Source: an uncultured Dehalococcoidia bacterium
GTDB taxonomy: Bacteria; Chloroflexota; Dehalococcoidia; Lucifugimonadales; CATOSD01
Assembly (NCBI GenBank): GCA_951812395.1
Contig: CATOSD010000002.1
Span: 1,168,442 to 1,232,441, forward strand
DNA: 64,000 nt
Reading direction: 5' to 3'
In this document: in pieces, positions 1 to 8,919 of the stretch
Position numbering within the stretch: position 1 is the stretch's first letter
Layout: the number at the start of each line of letters is the position of its first letter
The notes under the pieces: model-generated
Told to the model about the DNA's origin: nothing
Seen by the model: only the letters and a program-made list of their open reading frames with translations
The model's database searches: none
Made by a program: the position numbers and the translations under genes

Positions 1-806
1 AGTCCATCGGCGGCTACTACGACACCGAGCGGACGTTCGACGGCGAACCGTTCCGGTTGCGGGCCCACCTCGATCGGCTCTACAACGGGATCATCTACTC
101 GGGCATCGATGCCGGGCTCTCTATCGACGAGATGGAGGCACTCACCCTGAAGGTGCTCGATGCCAACCGGCCATTACCTGAGGGCAGCGAGCTTACTATC
201 ACCCAATTGGTCGCGCTGAGCCAACCCGAGACTCCCGATGACCCTCCGCGTGTAACGGTAGCCATCTACTGCCAGCCGCTCGACGTTGGCGCGTTCGGCA
301 GCAGTTACATACGGGGCGTAAAGGTGGTGACGCCCGTAACGTATGGTACACCCAGCACCGGCGGTTCGGACGCGAAGGCCGGTAGTCCGAGGCAGCTCTT
401 GCTCATGACCGGATCGAGCGGTCACATCACGGAGTGCCAGGGCGCGAATTTCATGTTCGTTTGCGATGGTCGCGTAAAGCTACCCAACCGCCGCAACGTG
501 CTGCCGGGTGTGAGCATGCGCACCGCGCTGGAGTTGTGCGACTCCCTCGGCATAGAGGTCGACGAAGCCGAGTACGCCATCGGCGACCTCTATCACGCCA
601 GCGAGGCGTTCGTGTCCAGCACGCGGTTTTGCCTACTTCCGGTAGCGACTGTCAACGGCTATCGCCTGGGCGGCCAGACGCCTGGACCTGTTACGATGAG
701 GCTTCTTGCCGCCTGGCGAAACCTGGTGGGTGTCAACTTTATCCGGCAAGCCATCGAACAGATGCCCAGAGAGTCCGGCCCGACCGGATCAGAGGGCCAG
801 TCATAG
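1..806 (+). CDS. Aminotransferase class IV family protein (5' end cut by window)
   Basis: The frame is open from base 3, so the gene begins before the window. The visible part opens with GGYYDTERTFDGEPFRLRAH, the usual N-terminal strand of fold-type IV PLP enzymes (branched-chain or D-amino acid aminotransferases, aminodeoxychorismate lyases), followed by HLDRL. Further on are an ITECQGANF segment (family form: TEG-S-N) and NVLPGVSMRTALEL (family: LPGITR). Between them the stretch that normally carries the PLP lysine (K-x-x-N-Y/L-L and about 15 more residues) is missing or unrecognisable; only SDAKAGSPRQLL occupies it. The fold is therefore clear, but catalytic competence is doubtful. The natural substrate cannot be told. 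Confidence 0.75.
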   Translation, partial: SIGGYYDTERTFDGEPFRLRAHLDRLYNGIIYSGIDAGLSIDEMEALTLKVLDANRPLPEGSELTITQLVALSQPETPDDPPRVTVAIYCQPLDVGAFGSSYIRGVKVVTPVTYGTPSTGGSDAKAGSPRQLLLMTGSSGHITECQGANFMFVCDGRVKLPNRRNVLPGVSMRTALELCDSLGIEVDEAEYAIGDLYHASEAFVSSTRFCLLPVATVNGYRLGGQTPGPVTMRLLAAWRNLVGVNFIRQAIEQMPRESGPTGSEGQS

Positions 807-1143
807 GCGGCTCAAACCGCGGCCGGCCGGTTCCCGCTGGAGCGCCAAGCCCGGAATGAAGACTGCAAACATGCTTGCCATGTCCCGCTTGCCCAAATCG
901 CGCAATCGTCGATTGACAAGCTCGTACCGGCCCGCCTATACTTTGCCGAGCGCAAGGACAGGCGGCCCAGTTCCACGCCATGGACGTTCCCAAACCGGCA
1001 CGCGGCCTCCCGGATCCGGCGGCGGCCAAACGCCAAAGCGCCAAATCCGTCCTCTTGAAATGCCACCCCCGAGCAGACCTGTTGTCGCGTCCGGCGCATT
1101 GCGATGCGCTGTGCCGCGCGGCACAGGATAGGAGCGCCAACGA
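807..1143. other. Intergenic region with pyrG promoter and leader
   Basis: No convincing gene. It holds a sigma70-type promoter at 913-942 and then about 195 nt of untranslated leader before pyrG. I see no clear attenuator hairpin with a T run in the leader. Confidence 0.6.
913..942 (+). promoter_or_regulatory. Predicted sigma70-type promoter of pyrG
   Basis: A perfect -35 TTGACA (913-918), an 18-bp spacer and TATACT (937-942). It lies in the gap before pyrG with nothing else to serve on this strand. Confidence 0.65.
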
Positions 1144-2841
1144 TTGGGCGTCTGCGCTGAACCAACCAAGTTCGTGTTCGTTACCGGCGGGGTCGTAAGC
1201 TCCGTTGGTAAGGGAGTGACGGTCGGCTCGATTGGCCGCATCCTCAAGAGCATGGGCATCACGGTCTCTCTCCTGAAGCTCGACCCCTACCTCAACGTCG
1301 ACCCGGGAACGATGTCCCCCTATCAGCACGGTGAGGTTTTCGTCACCAGCGACGGAAGTGAGACAGACCTGGACCTCGGCCATTACGAGCGATTCATCGA
1401 CGCTCACCTGACCAGCTCCTGCAACGTGACTGCCGGGCAGGTGTACAGCGACGTCATCTCCCGCGAGCGCAAAGGCGAGTTCCTGGGCGGCACCATACAG
1501 ACCGTGCCTCACGTAACCGACGCGATCAAGCAGCGCATTCTCGGCTTGGCCGCGGAGAGCGAGGCTCAGGTCATCGTCGTCGAGGTCGGGGGCACCGTAG
1601 GCGACATCGAGGGCCTCCCATTTCTCGAAGCGATCCGGCAGATGCGCAACGAGGTTGGTCGGGACAACGTCCTCTACATGCACGTGACCTTTCTACCCTA
1701 CATCACGTCGACCGGCGAGCTCAAGACAAAGCCGACGCAGCACAGCGTCAGGGAGCTTCGGAGCATCGGCATCCACCCCGACGCCATTGTGTGCCGCAGT
1801 GACCAGGAGGTCACCGACGAGATACGCCACAAGATTACCGTACACTGCGACGTGCCAGGCGACGCCGTCTTCAAACTTCCTACAGTCTCCACCATTTACG
1901 AAGTCCCGCTCATCTTGGATGAGCAGGGACTGGGTGAACTCATCGTCGAGAGCCTGGACCTCCCGGCGGAACAGCGTGACCTTGTCGATTGGCAAGAGAT
2001 GGTCAGCGCCATAAAGCGGCCAAAGGACAAGCTTCCCATAGCTGTCGTTGGGAAGTACGTCGACCTGCACGACGCCTACATCTCAGTCAAGGAGGCGCTC
2101 ACACACGCGGGCCTGAAGTACGAGCGGGACGTGGAGGTTCGCTGGGTGCACTCCGAGGACATAGAGCGGTCCGGCGCCGAACAGTACCTGGACACGGTGC
2201 AGGGCATTGTGGTGCCCGGCGGGTTCGGGCCACGCGGAATAGAAGGGATGATAGAAACGGCACGCTACGCGAGAAAGCGTGACATCCCCTATCTTGGGCT
2301 GTGCCTGGGCCTGCAGGTTATGGTGATAGACGCCGCCCGCCGGCTGCTCGGCAAGGAGCAAGCCAATTCCACCGAGTTCAACCCCGACACGCCCGACCCG
2401 GTTATCGACTACCTGCCCGAACAAAGAGACATCGTGGAAATGGGCGGCACCATGAGGCTCGGCGCCTATCCGTGTAGGGTCGCTAGGCTTCCGGGCGGCA
2501 AGGATAGCAGGGCGTCGCAAGCCTACGGCGAAAACACAATCCAGGAACGCCACAGGCACCGGCTGGAGTTCAACAACCGCTACCGCGAGGAGCTTCAGTC
2601 GGAGGGACTTATGCCGACCGGGCTATCACCCGACGGAAACCTGGTTGAGATTCTCGAGATGACGGAATCGAGATTCATGGTAGGAGTGCAGTTCCACCCG
2701 GAGTTTCTGTCAAGGCCGAACAGGCCCCACCCGCTCTTCGAGACATTTGTCGCCGCCGCCGTACAGACGATCAGGGAGGGCACTCAACGATCGCTGCCCC
2801 TGGACGACGCCGATACGGTTGCTTCGCTGCAAAAGGTGTAG
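1144..2841 (+). CDS. pyrG: CTP synthase
   Basis: Makes CTP from UTP, ATP and glutamine, the last step of pyrimidine nucleotide synthesis in the cytosol. At 565 aa it has the full two-domain architecture. The N-terminal amidoligase has the P-loop GGVVSSVGKG at about residues 15-24, and SPYQHGEVFVTSDG and LDLGHYERF follow. The C-terminal class I glutamine amidotransferase has its nucleophile Cys at about 387 in GLCLGLQ and the His518-x-Glu520 pair in FHPEF. The start is TTG at 1144 with GGAG 9 nt upstream; the N terminus is about four residues longer than is typical before FVTGG. It is read from its own promoter and followed by rho on the same strand. Confidence 0.97.
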   Translation: MGVCAEPTKFVFVTGGVVSSVGKGVTVGSIGRILKSMGITVSLLKLDPYLNVDPGTMSPYQHGEVFVTSDGSETDLDLGHYERFIDAHLTSSCNVTAGQVYSDVISRERKGEFLGGTIQTVPHVTDAIKQRILGLAAESEAQVIVVEVGGTVGDIEGLPFLEAIRQMRNEVGRDNVLYMHVTFLPYITSTGELKTKPTQHSVRELRSIGIHPDAIVCRSDQEVTDEIRHKITVHCDVPGDAVFKLPTVSTIYEVPLILDEQGLGELIVESLDLPAEQRDLVDWQEMVSAIKRPKDKLPIAVVGKYVDLHDAYISVKEALTHAGLKYERDVEVRWVHSEDIERSGAEQYLDTVQGIVVPGGFGPRGIEGMIETARYARKRDIPYLGLCLGLQVMVIDAARRLLGKEQANSTEFNPDTPDPVIDYLPEQRDIVEMGGTMRLGAYPCRVARLPGGKDSRASQAYGENTIQERHRHRLEFNNRYREELQSEGLMPTGLSPDGNLVEILEMTESRFMVGVQFHPEFLSRPNRPHPLFETFVAAAVQTIREGTQRSLPLDDADTVASLQKV

Positions 2842-2867
2842 ACTGTGCAAATCACATGTGCTAAGAT
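2839..2867 (+). promoter_or_regulatory. Predicted promoter of rho, overlapping the pyrG stop codon
   Basis: TAGACT (2839-2844), 17-bp spacer and TAAGAT (2862-2867) with an extended -10 TG at 2859-2860. The -35 starts on the pyrG stop codon. It would give a leader of about 430 nt before rho. Confidence 0.45.
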
Positions 2868-3305
2868 AGCTAAAGACACCCCAGTTGCCGAGTCACAGCC
2901 ACGCCCGCAGCCCGACCGCAACGCCGCTTCACAGGCTGGCTGCCAGCGGGCCAACAGCCCGCCGGCGACTTTCCCACCGCTTCCGATCTCACCATCGATT
3001 GCGAATTCGAACTGCGCAATCTGACTGTAACTTACCGGGATCCCGACATGTGTCGGTTCGGACGGTTTGGTGCACATTGAAGAGGCGACATCTTGCCCCG
3101 AGTTACTCAGGCGGCGTTCCGCTCCCGCACGCGCCGCCGCCGGCTCAGCCGCTGCGAACTTACGTTTAGCCGGTGACATCCGCGCCAGGACCACTTTCAC
3201 TTTCACACAAGTTGCGCCTCGTATCGCAAACCTCACGCAACAGGCGGGGTAACGACTAGGCCTCACACGACATGCGCCGCTCGGCGCGGAACCCTGGAGA
3301 AAACA
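2842..3305 (+). promoter_or_regulatory. Long untranslated leader of rho
   Basis: 464 bp without a gene on either strand that I can support. It contains a perfect 6-bp inverted repeat CCGACA/TGTCGG (3043-3056) and a C-rich, G-poor stretch at about 3178-3240 with many pyrimidine-C dinucleotides, as expected of a Rho loading (rut) site. Rho genes in several bacteria are autoregulated by premature Rho-dependent termination in a long leader. That this happens here is an inference. Confidence 0.45.
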
Positions 3306-4619
3306 ATGGACCTGATTGAACTACAGCGCAAGAGCAACGACCAGATGCTCGAGATTGGCGTAAAAATGGGCGTGATTAACGAAGGCTCAACGCCCAAGCG
3401 CCACGATATGTTGAATCGCATACTCCATGCGGTGGCCGAGAAAAACGAGCAGATTACCGCGAGCGGGATTCTGTCGGTAGTCAATGATGGGTACGGCTTC
3501 CTGCGTCAGAACGGCAGCCAGCAAGGCTCTGGTGACGTCTACGTTTCCCAGTCACAGATAAGGCGCTTCGGCCTGCGCACCGGCGACAAGGTGGCTGGCC
3601 AGGTGCGGCCGCCTAAGGACGGTGAGCGCTACTTCGGACTTCTGCGCGTAAATGGAGTGAACGGCGCGCAGCCCGATGCAGCCGGAAACCGGCCCCCGTT
3701 CGAGAGCCTCACCCCCGTGTTCCCCACGGAGCAGATCATTCTCGAGACCGAGCCCAACTACCTCTCCCCCAGGCTGATGGATATGTTCGCGCCAGTCGGG
3801 CGCGGCCAGCGCGGGCTAATCGTGTCGCCGCCCAAGGCGGGCAAGACCACACTGCTGAAGGACATCGCGCACGGCATTACAATGAACTGCCCTGACATAC
3901 AGATCATGGTAGCGCTAATCGGCGAAAGACCGGAAGAGGTCACGGATATGCGGCGCTCCATCTCAGGAGAAGTCTACAGCTCGACGTTCGACGAGCCTGT
4001 TGAAGACCACTGCCGAGTTGCGGAATTGGTGCTGGAACGTTCCAAGCGCCTGGTCGAGAGCGGCAACGACGTGGTGATACTGCTCGACAGCATCACCCGG
4101 CTCACGAGGGCCTACAACCTCGCCGTCCCGTCCAGCGGGCGCACGCTGTCCGGCGGCATGGACCCCGTAGCGCTCTACCCGCCCAAGCGCTTCTTCGGAG
4201 CTGCCCGCAACACGGAGGAGGGCGGCAGCCTCACCATTCTGGCCGCGTGCCTGGTTGATACCGGCAGCCGTATGGACGACGTTATCTACGAGGAGTTCAA
4301 GGGCACCGGCAACATGGAGGTGCACCTGGACCGTCGCCTCGCGGAGCGTCGCGTCTTCCCGGCGATGGACATTCACCGCAGCGGTACGCGACGAGAGGAG
4401 CTGCTGCTGGCCGAGGACACCCTGCGCCAGGTTTGGCTGTTCCGCCGGATGTTCGGCATGATGGTCTCTTCCGACGCGACGAACGCATGGGAAGCCACCG
4501 AAGAGCTGTTGCAGCGGCTGAAGAAGAGCAGGAGCAACGGCGAGTACCTGCACATGCTCGAGAGCCAGCATAAGGTGGCCCAGATGAGCCGGCAGCCGGC
4601 TACTGCTGGGAGGCGCTAA
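3306..4619 (+). CDS. rho: Transcription termination factor Rho
   Basis: Hexameric RNA-dependent ATPase that releases transcripts. 437 aa, normal family length. The N-terminal helical Rho_N domain (about 1-45) is followed by a cold-shock-like RNA-binding domain with GYGFLRQ and [18 protein letters not shown]. The ATPase domain has Walker A PPKAGKTT (K180 in AGKTT) and Walker B VVILLD (D261), then [10 protein letters not shown] and [11 protein letters not shown]. The start is ATG with GGAGA 5 nt upstream. Its 3' end overlaps the convergent membrane-protein gene by 20 bp, leaving no room for an intrinsic terminator. Confidence 0.97.
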   Translation: MDLIELQRKSNDQMLEIGVKMGVINEGSTPKRHDMLNRILHAVAEKNEQITASGILSVVNDGYGFLRQNGSQQGSGDVYVSQSQIRRFGLRTGDKVAGQVRPPKDGERYFGLLRVNGVNGAQPDAAGNRPPFESLTPVFPTEQIILETEPNYLSPRLMDMFAPVGRGQRGLIVSPPKAGKTTLLKDIAHGITMNCPDIQIMVALIGERPEEVTDMRRSISGEVYSSTFDEPVEDHCRVAELVLERSKRLVESGNDVVILLDSITRLTRAYNLAVPSSGRTLSGGMDPVALYPPKRFFGAARNTEEGGSLTILAACLVDTGSRMDDVIYEEFKGTGNMEVHLDRRLAERRVFPAMDIHRSGTRREELLLAEDTLRQVWLFRRMFGMMVSSDATNAWEATEELLQRLKKSRSNGEYLHMLESQHKVAQMSRQPATAGRR

Positions 4620-6714
4620 CCAGCTCGTCCCTGAGCCGACCCAGTACTCTCTCCGGTTCAGGGTTGGCTTCGAAAAAGTCGTTCAACAGGTCGGCGCCGG
4701 CCTTGTAGTCCTTTTCGATGAAATGCTGCCTTGCACGGAGCTGGAACACCTCCCACCTGCCCGGCGCAAGCTCCGTCGCCTGGTCCGTAAACGCCCTGGC
4801 GAGCGCCATGTAGCGCTCGTCCAGCGTCGCCGCAGCTTGGTAGGCGTATCCGAGAGCGACGACAATGTGCCAGTTTTCCGGCTCTACGTCCATCGCCTCT
4901 TCGGCATTCTTCTCTGTTTCCCGCATCACGTCGTCAAACCGCTCCGGCGGCACAGAGTTCACCTCTCTCAGGACAAAGTCGAACATGTCCCGCCGTGGGT
5001 AGTTGCCGAGACCGGGGAAGACGTCCGCGGATTCCGACAGTCTATCAATCCTCTCCTCGAGCCCTACAGACGCGACTCTCACGTCTTTGTAGATCTGCGA
5101 GGCGGCCCAGACCCGGGCGTTCACGAAGATAGCGGCGGCCACGACGAGCGCCGCGATGGCTATTGAGCCGTAGAGAAATCGAGCATCACGTCCGAGCGCC
5201 GGAACCGAGGCAAGCCGATTCAATTGCCGGCGGAGCGCAGAATCTCGCGGTTCGTTCTTTGCGGGCACACTCGTCTGCGGATCCGTCGCCGTCTCGACGC
5301 TCGCGACAAACGCGACCAACATCACGAACTGCAGAAGCATGGTCGCCGTGTCAAACAAAAACAGGTTCTGCACGAAGTAACCCACCAGACAGGCGCCGAT
5401 GACGAGCGTAAACGCCTGGTCGGCGGCGTTCTCCCGGCGGGCGCGTTTCAGCACCACCCAGAACATCAGGACCCAGATGGCCATGTAGCTGAGGAAGCCC
5501 AGCGCGCCCTTGGTCGCCAGCTCCTCCACCGGCTTGCTGTGAGCCTGATCGAACTTCTCCAGGGACGGGTTGGTTTCCGAGACGTAACGCCCAAAGGCCA
5601 CGTGGTAGTTTTCCGGCCCCCAACCGAGTATGGGCCTCGCGGCGAAGGCCCTCAGACCGGCAGCCACGGAATGAATGCGACCCTGAATCGAGTGGTCGTC
5701 GGGGCCGGCTGTCGCCAATCTCTTGAGCATCACGTTAGACTGTGCTATCGGCTCGAACGCCGGCGTGCTCCTGACGGCCAGGAATGTCACTCCACCCAGA
5801 ACAATCAGCCCGACGAGTACTGCAGCCGCGATTCTGAGCGGCCGCAGCCTGCCAATTGCCACGTAGCACACGCACACGGCCAGCAGTGCCGCGGCGCCGC
5901 CCACCACCACGCCGCGCGTTCCGCTGTAGATCATCACCCAGAGGGTGGACGACGCCGTGGCAATCCAGAAGGCCCTCCAACCCCAAGTCGACAGGCCGAA
6001 ACCCGTCTCGGCCGCGCGCCGCGCGGCCCGTCGCCTCCTTGCGGCGCGTCGCCGGGGCATCGGTCTCTCCGTACGCCTCTCGCTTACGCGATCCTTGATA
6101 ACCGACTGGGTCAGGAAGCCGAGCGCTATCAGGAAGTTCACGAGCATGTAAGCGCCCACGTACGTCGCGTTGCCGAGCGTCAGTTCGAGCCGCGCGTTCT
6201 GCTGGAAAAAGTCGAACGGTGGCATCTGTATGCCGACCAGTTTCCCCACGCCCAATAGCGACAGGAAGAGGCTCACCCCCAGGTTTACGTTCAGGAGTGC
6301 TCGCCAGTTGCCGGGAGTCCGCAAAGTGGACACCAACACCACCGCGAAAGCAAGCCAGTGGGCCAGGTCGGCGATTCCTTGCATCCTCTCGTAGGTCGAC
6401 CAGATGCTGCGCAGGAAGCTGACGCCGAACAGTCCGGCCAGTAGCGCGACGGCCAGGTAGATCGCGAACGCCTGCAATATCCGGGACCCCGGCAGCCGGT
6501 ACTCCGGGCGTCTCCATGCCAGCAGTATCCACGCGCCGAATGCCACTTCGATCAACACGTGCGAGTAGACGGCCTTTCCAACTATGAATGGGAAGATAGT
6601 GCTGAAGGTGACTACTAACGGCGTCAGCAGCGTCAACCCAACGGCGATGAAGACGATCGTCAACAAGCTCTGCGTCAGTACTTCGTCCGGTTGTTTGTTT
6701 GCGAGTGTCGCCAT
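4600..6714 (-). CDS. O-antigen ligase/polymerase-like membrane protein with C-terminal repeat region
   Basis: 704 aa. The first ~480 residues are polytopic (roughly 10-12 membrane segments) with a long periplasmic-type loop containing the RPILGWGPENYHVAFGRY stretch typical of Wzy/WaaL (Wzy_C) proteins, which polymerise or ligate polysaccharide chains. A basic patch (RRRAARRRRAARRAAE) sits in a cytoplasmic loop. After a final membrane segment (about 515-535) the C terminus is helical and TPR-like, a layout seen in many Gram-positive-like O-antigen ligase family proteins. The exact sugar substrate is unknown and no other cell-envelope glycan genes lie nearby. It is transcribed from its own promoter (6758-6787). 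Confidence 0.8.
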   Translation of the reverse strand: MATLANKQPDEVLTQSLLTIVFIAVGLTLLTPLVVTFSTIFPFIVGKAVYSHVLIEVAFGAWILLAWRRPEYRLPGSRILQAFAIYLAVALLAGLFGVSFLRSIWSTYERMQGIADLAHWLAFAVVLVSTLRTPGNWRALLNVNLGVSLFLSLLGVGKLVGIQMPPFDFFQQNARLELTLGNATYVGAYMLVNFLIALGFLTQSVIKDRVSERRTERPMPRRRAARRRRAARRAAETGFGLSTWGWRAFWIATASSTLWVMIYSGTRGVVVGGAAALLAVCVCYVAIGRLRPLRIAAAVLVGLIVLGGVTFLAVRSTPAFEPIAQSNVMLKRLATAGPDDHSIQGRIHSVAAGLRAFAARPILGWGPENYHVAFGRYVSETNPSLEKFDQAHSKPVEELATKGALGFLSYMAIWVLMFWVVLKRARRENAADQAFTLVIGACLVGYFVQNLFLFDTATMLLQFVMLVAFVASVETATDPQTSVPAKNEPRDSALRRQLNRLASVPALGRDARFLYGSIAIAALVVAAAIFVNARVWAASQIYKDVRVASVGLEERIDRLSESADVFPGLGNYPRRDMFDFVLREVNSVPPERFDDVMRETEKNAEEAMDVEPENWHIVVALGYAYQAAATLDERYMALARAFTDQATELAPGRWEVFQLRARQHFIEKDYKAGADLLNDFFEANPEPERVLGRLRDELVSASQQ

Positions 6715-6757
6715 CGGTCCGTCCCCGGTTGGGTTAGCATTCTTGAACGCCCGCTCA

Positions 6758-6787
6758 ATTATAGGACCGGGCGCGTGCGCCGGTCAA
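6758..6787 (-). promoter_or_regulatory. Predicted promoter of the O-antigen-ligase-like gene
   Basis: Reading the minus strand: TTGACC (6787-6782), 18-bp spacer and a perfect TATAAT (6763-6758), about 44 nt upstream of the ATG. A mobile element sits 16 bp upstream of the -35. Confidence 0.65.
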
Positions 6788-6803
6788 TCTGTGATCTGCA
6801 CCC

Positions 6804-6958
6804 CTTGGATCGTAACTGTTCAGACTTCGTGAGCGCCAAGAGTCCCTTCCCCCTCGCAGGGGGAAGAGCCTGCCCTGAGCCTGTCGAAGGGTTAGGATAG
6901 AGGTGTAGGCCCATTGTCCAGGATAGTCTCACCGACTCTGAACAGTTAGCTTGGATCG
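6804..6958. mobile_element. 137-bp MITE-like element with 9-bp target duplication (TIR family I)
   Basis: The element spans 6813-6949. Its ends are TAACTGTTCAGA and TCTGAACAGTTA, a perfect 12-bp terminal inverted repeat, with imperfect pairing continuing to GTGAG. It is flanked by a perfect 9-bp direct repeat, CTTGGATCG, at 6804-6812 and 6950-6958, as a transposase would leave. Inside are a hairpin (CTTCCCCC / GGGGGAAG, 6846-6866) and the motif CCCTGAGCCTGTCGAAGGG. It has no coding capacity, so it must be moved in trans. A second, longer copy is at 61152-61389. It lies between the divergent ligase gene and fbp. Confidence 0.85.
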
Positions 6959-7081
6959 AGCTGTTAGAGGATGAAATCTGTTTGTGATACCATAGGGCCA
7001 CCACGGTTCAACCGAATAACTGCCGTTCAAAAGCAACCTTCGCCCGCGGCGGCGGGCAAGCGTCACCGCAAAGGAGGCATC

Positions 7082-8236
7082 GTGAAGCTAACTATTTCCT
7101 GCATAAAGGCGGACGTAGGGTCCATCGGCGGGCACACCAAGCCGTCGGAGAGAATGATGGACGCCGTAAGGGAAGAGGTTGCCAGCGCCATCGAAAAAGG
7201 CCTGATCATTGACGGCTGGATTTCGTACACCGGTGACGATATCGCCATTCTTATGTCGCACACACGCGGCGAAGACGACGTTGATGTTCACCAGTTCGCC
7301 TGGGACACGTTCATAAAGGCGACCGAGATCGCCAGAGAATACGGCCTTTACGGCGCCGGCCAGGACCTTTTGGTGGACGCACCCTCGGGCAACGTGAGAG
7401 GCGCGGGACCCGCGGTTGCGGAAATCGAGATGGACCACACGCTCGAGGCTCCCCGACCTGCCGAGTCGTTCATGCTGTTTGCCGCCGACAAGTGCGGCCC
7501 TGGCGCGTACAACCTACCCATCTTTCTCGGGTTCGCCGACCCCATGTACTGCGGCGGCCTGATGCTGCCACAGATGATAAAAGGTTTCACCTTCCACGTC
7601 ATCGACATGGACAACACGGGCGGCGACAGCATCATCGAGCTGAACGCACCCGAGGACTACTACCAAATCACCGCCCTGCTGCGTGACAACGAGCGCTTCG
7701 GCATAGACGGCATCTACTCCAGGACCACCGGGCAGCGCGCCGTGTCCGTATCGGCGCAGCGCCTCCACTCCATCGCCGGCGTCTACACCGGCAAGGACGA
7801 CCCCATCGCGCTGGTGCGCAACCAGGGCATCTTCCCGGCGCCTGAGGAGGTGATCTCCACCTTCACCAAGGCCCACTTCGTCGGCGGCGACGCCCGCGGC
7901 TCCCACGTCATGCCCATTATGCCAGTCCCGCTGAACACCCCCGTGACCGGCCCCTACTGCCTGCCGCTCGTATCCGCGGCCGGATTCTCAGTCAACCGCG
8001 ACGGCATGTTCTCGGACTCATACATCGACTTCTTCGACAACCCGGTCTGGGACGAAGTTCGCGCGCACGCACAGCGCAAGGGAATCGACATGCGCTCCCA
8101 GGGCTGGTCGGGTGCCGCCATGCTGCCATACAGCGAGCTCGAGTACGGAGGCTTCCGAGACACGGTGACCGGCCTGGTTGACAGGTTCTCATTTAAGAAC
8201 GGGGCGCGGGCGGGCGTCCCCGCCGACGACAACTAG
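7082..8236 (+). CDS. fbp: Fructose 1,6-bisphosphate aldolase/phosphatase (class V FBPase)
   Basis: Bifunctional gluconeogenic enzyme joining triose phosphates and then dephosphorylating fructose 1,6-bisphosphate; it is known mainly from archaea and some deep or thermophilic bacteria. 384 aa, family length. The N terminus MKLTISCIKADVGSIGGHTK matches the family opening, which forms part of the active site. YTGDDIAILMSH carries the metal-binding Asp pair, and AADKCGPGAYNLP, IDMDNTGGDSIIEL and FVGGDARGSHVMP follow. The GTG start at 7082 has AAGGAGG only 4 nt upstream; the longer frame from 6971 is not supported. The MITE lies about 125 bp upstream. Confidence 0.93.
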   Translation: MKLTISCIKADVGSIGGHTKPSERMMDAVREEVASAIEKGLIIDGWISYTGDDIAILMSHTRGEDDVDVHQFAWDTFIKATEIAREYGLYGAGQDLLVDAPSGNVRGAGPAVAEIEMDHTLEAPRPAESFMLFAADKCGPGAYNLPIFLGFADPMYCGGLMLPQMIKGFTFHVIDMDNTGGDSIIELNAPEDYYQITALLRDNERFGIDGIYSRTTGQRAVSVSAQRLHSIAGVYTGKDDPIALVRNQGIFPAPEEVISTFTKAHFVGGDARGSHVMPIMPVPLNTPVTGPYCLPLVSAAGFSVNRDGMFSDSYIDFFDNPVWDEVRAHAQRKGIDMRSQGWSGAAMLPYSELEYGGFRDTVTGLVDRFSFKNGARAGVPADDN

Positions 8237-8280
8237 CGCGGTGCGCAGAGCCGGCCTCGCATACGCGGCCGGGTGTCAAC

Positions 8281-8898
8281 GTGACGCTGGAAAAACTCTT
8301 GATTGCGACGAGGAACCCCGGCAAGATGCGCGAGCTCAGCGCTCTGCTCTCCGGAGTGCCCAGGCGCCTGGTATCGCTGGAGGACGTCGGCATCGAGGTC
8401 GACGTTGAGGAGACTGGCTCGACGTTCCAGGCCAACGCCGAGCTCAAGGCGCGCTCTTATTGCGCACTCAGTGGCCTACCCACTCTCGCCGACGACTCCG
8501 GCCTTGAGGTGGAGGCCCTCGGCGGTGAACCCGGCGTCTACTCGGCGCGGTACGCCGGCGAGGGCGCCACGGATGAGCAGCGCATCGCCCTGCTGTACGA
8601 ACGACTGGCAGGCGTGCCGCCGCGCGAGTGGGCTGCCCGCTTCAAGTGCGTGATAGCCGTCGTGCTGCCAAATTCTACTCATTCCGACACTCAGTTATTC
8701 GAGGGAGTGTGTATCGGACGAATCGTCAAACCGCCGAGAGGCAACGACGGCTTCGGATACGACCCGTCATTCCTTTTCCCCAATCTCGGCAAAACGATGG
8801 CCGAACTGTCACCGGCAGAGAAGAACCTCCTGAGCCACCGTGGCATTGCGGCGCGAAAGGCGGCAGCCGCGTTGGGCTCGGATGGACAGGAAACATAG
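8281..8898 (+). CDS. rdgB: XTP/dITP diphosphatase (RdgB/HAM1 family)
   Basis: House-cleaning pyrophosphatase that removes dITP and XTP so that deaminated purines are not incorporated. 205 aa. Family signatures are intact: IATRNPGKMRELSALL at the N terminus (substrate-binding loop), FQANAELKAR, LADDSGLEVEALGGEPGVYSA with the catalytic Asp pair, GNDGFGYDPSF, and the C-terminal KNLLSHRGIAARK. It starts with GTG at 8281, 44 bp after fbp, likely cotranscribed with it. Confidence 0.94.
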   Translation: MTLEKLLIATRNPGKMRELSALLSGVPRRLVSLEDVGIEVDVEETGSTFQANAELKARSYCALSGLPTLADDSGLEVEALGGEPGVYSARYAGEGATDEQRIALLYERLAGVPPREWAARFKCVIAVVLPNSTHSDTQLFEGVCIGRIVKPPRGNDGFGYDPSFLFPNLGKTMAELSPAEKNLLSHRGIAARKAAAALGSDGQET

Positions 8899-8919
8899 AC
8901 CGCAAAAGGACACGGCATT

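Noticed and set aside
739-1683. 314-codon minus-strand frame over the pyrG start
   Set aside because: Antisense to pyrG and its leader, with no motif.
5224-6258. 344-codon plus-strand frame antisense to the O-antigen-ligase-like gene
   Set aside because: Composition is Arg/Pro/Gln-rich without motif, and the minus strand encodes a clear membrane protein. High GC makes long antisense frames common.
6715-7081. A riboswitch upstream of fbp
   Set aside because: No recognised aptamer core. The structure present is the mobile element and a small GC hairpin.
6971-7081. N-terminal extension of the FBP aldolase/phosphatase from the ATG at 6971
   Set aside because: The N terminus of this family begins with MK-T-S-IKAD and forms part of the active site; the GTG at 7082 with AAGGAGG fits this.
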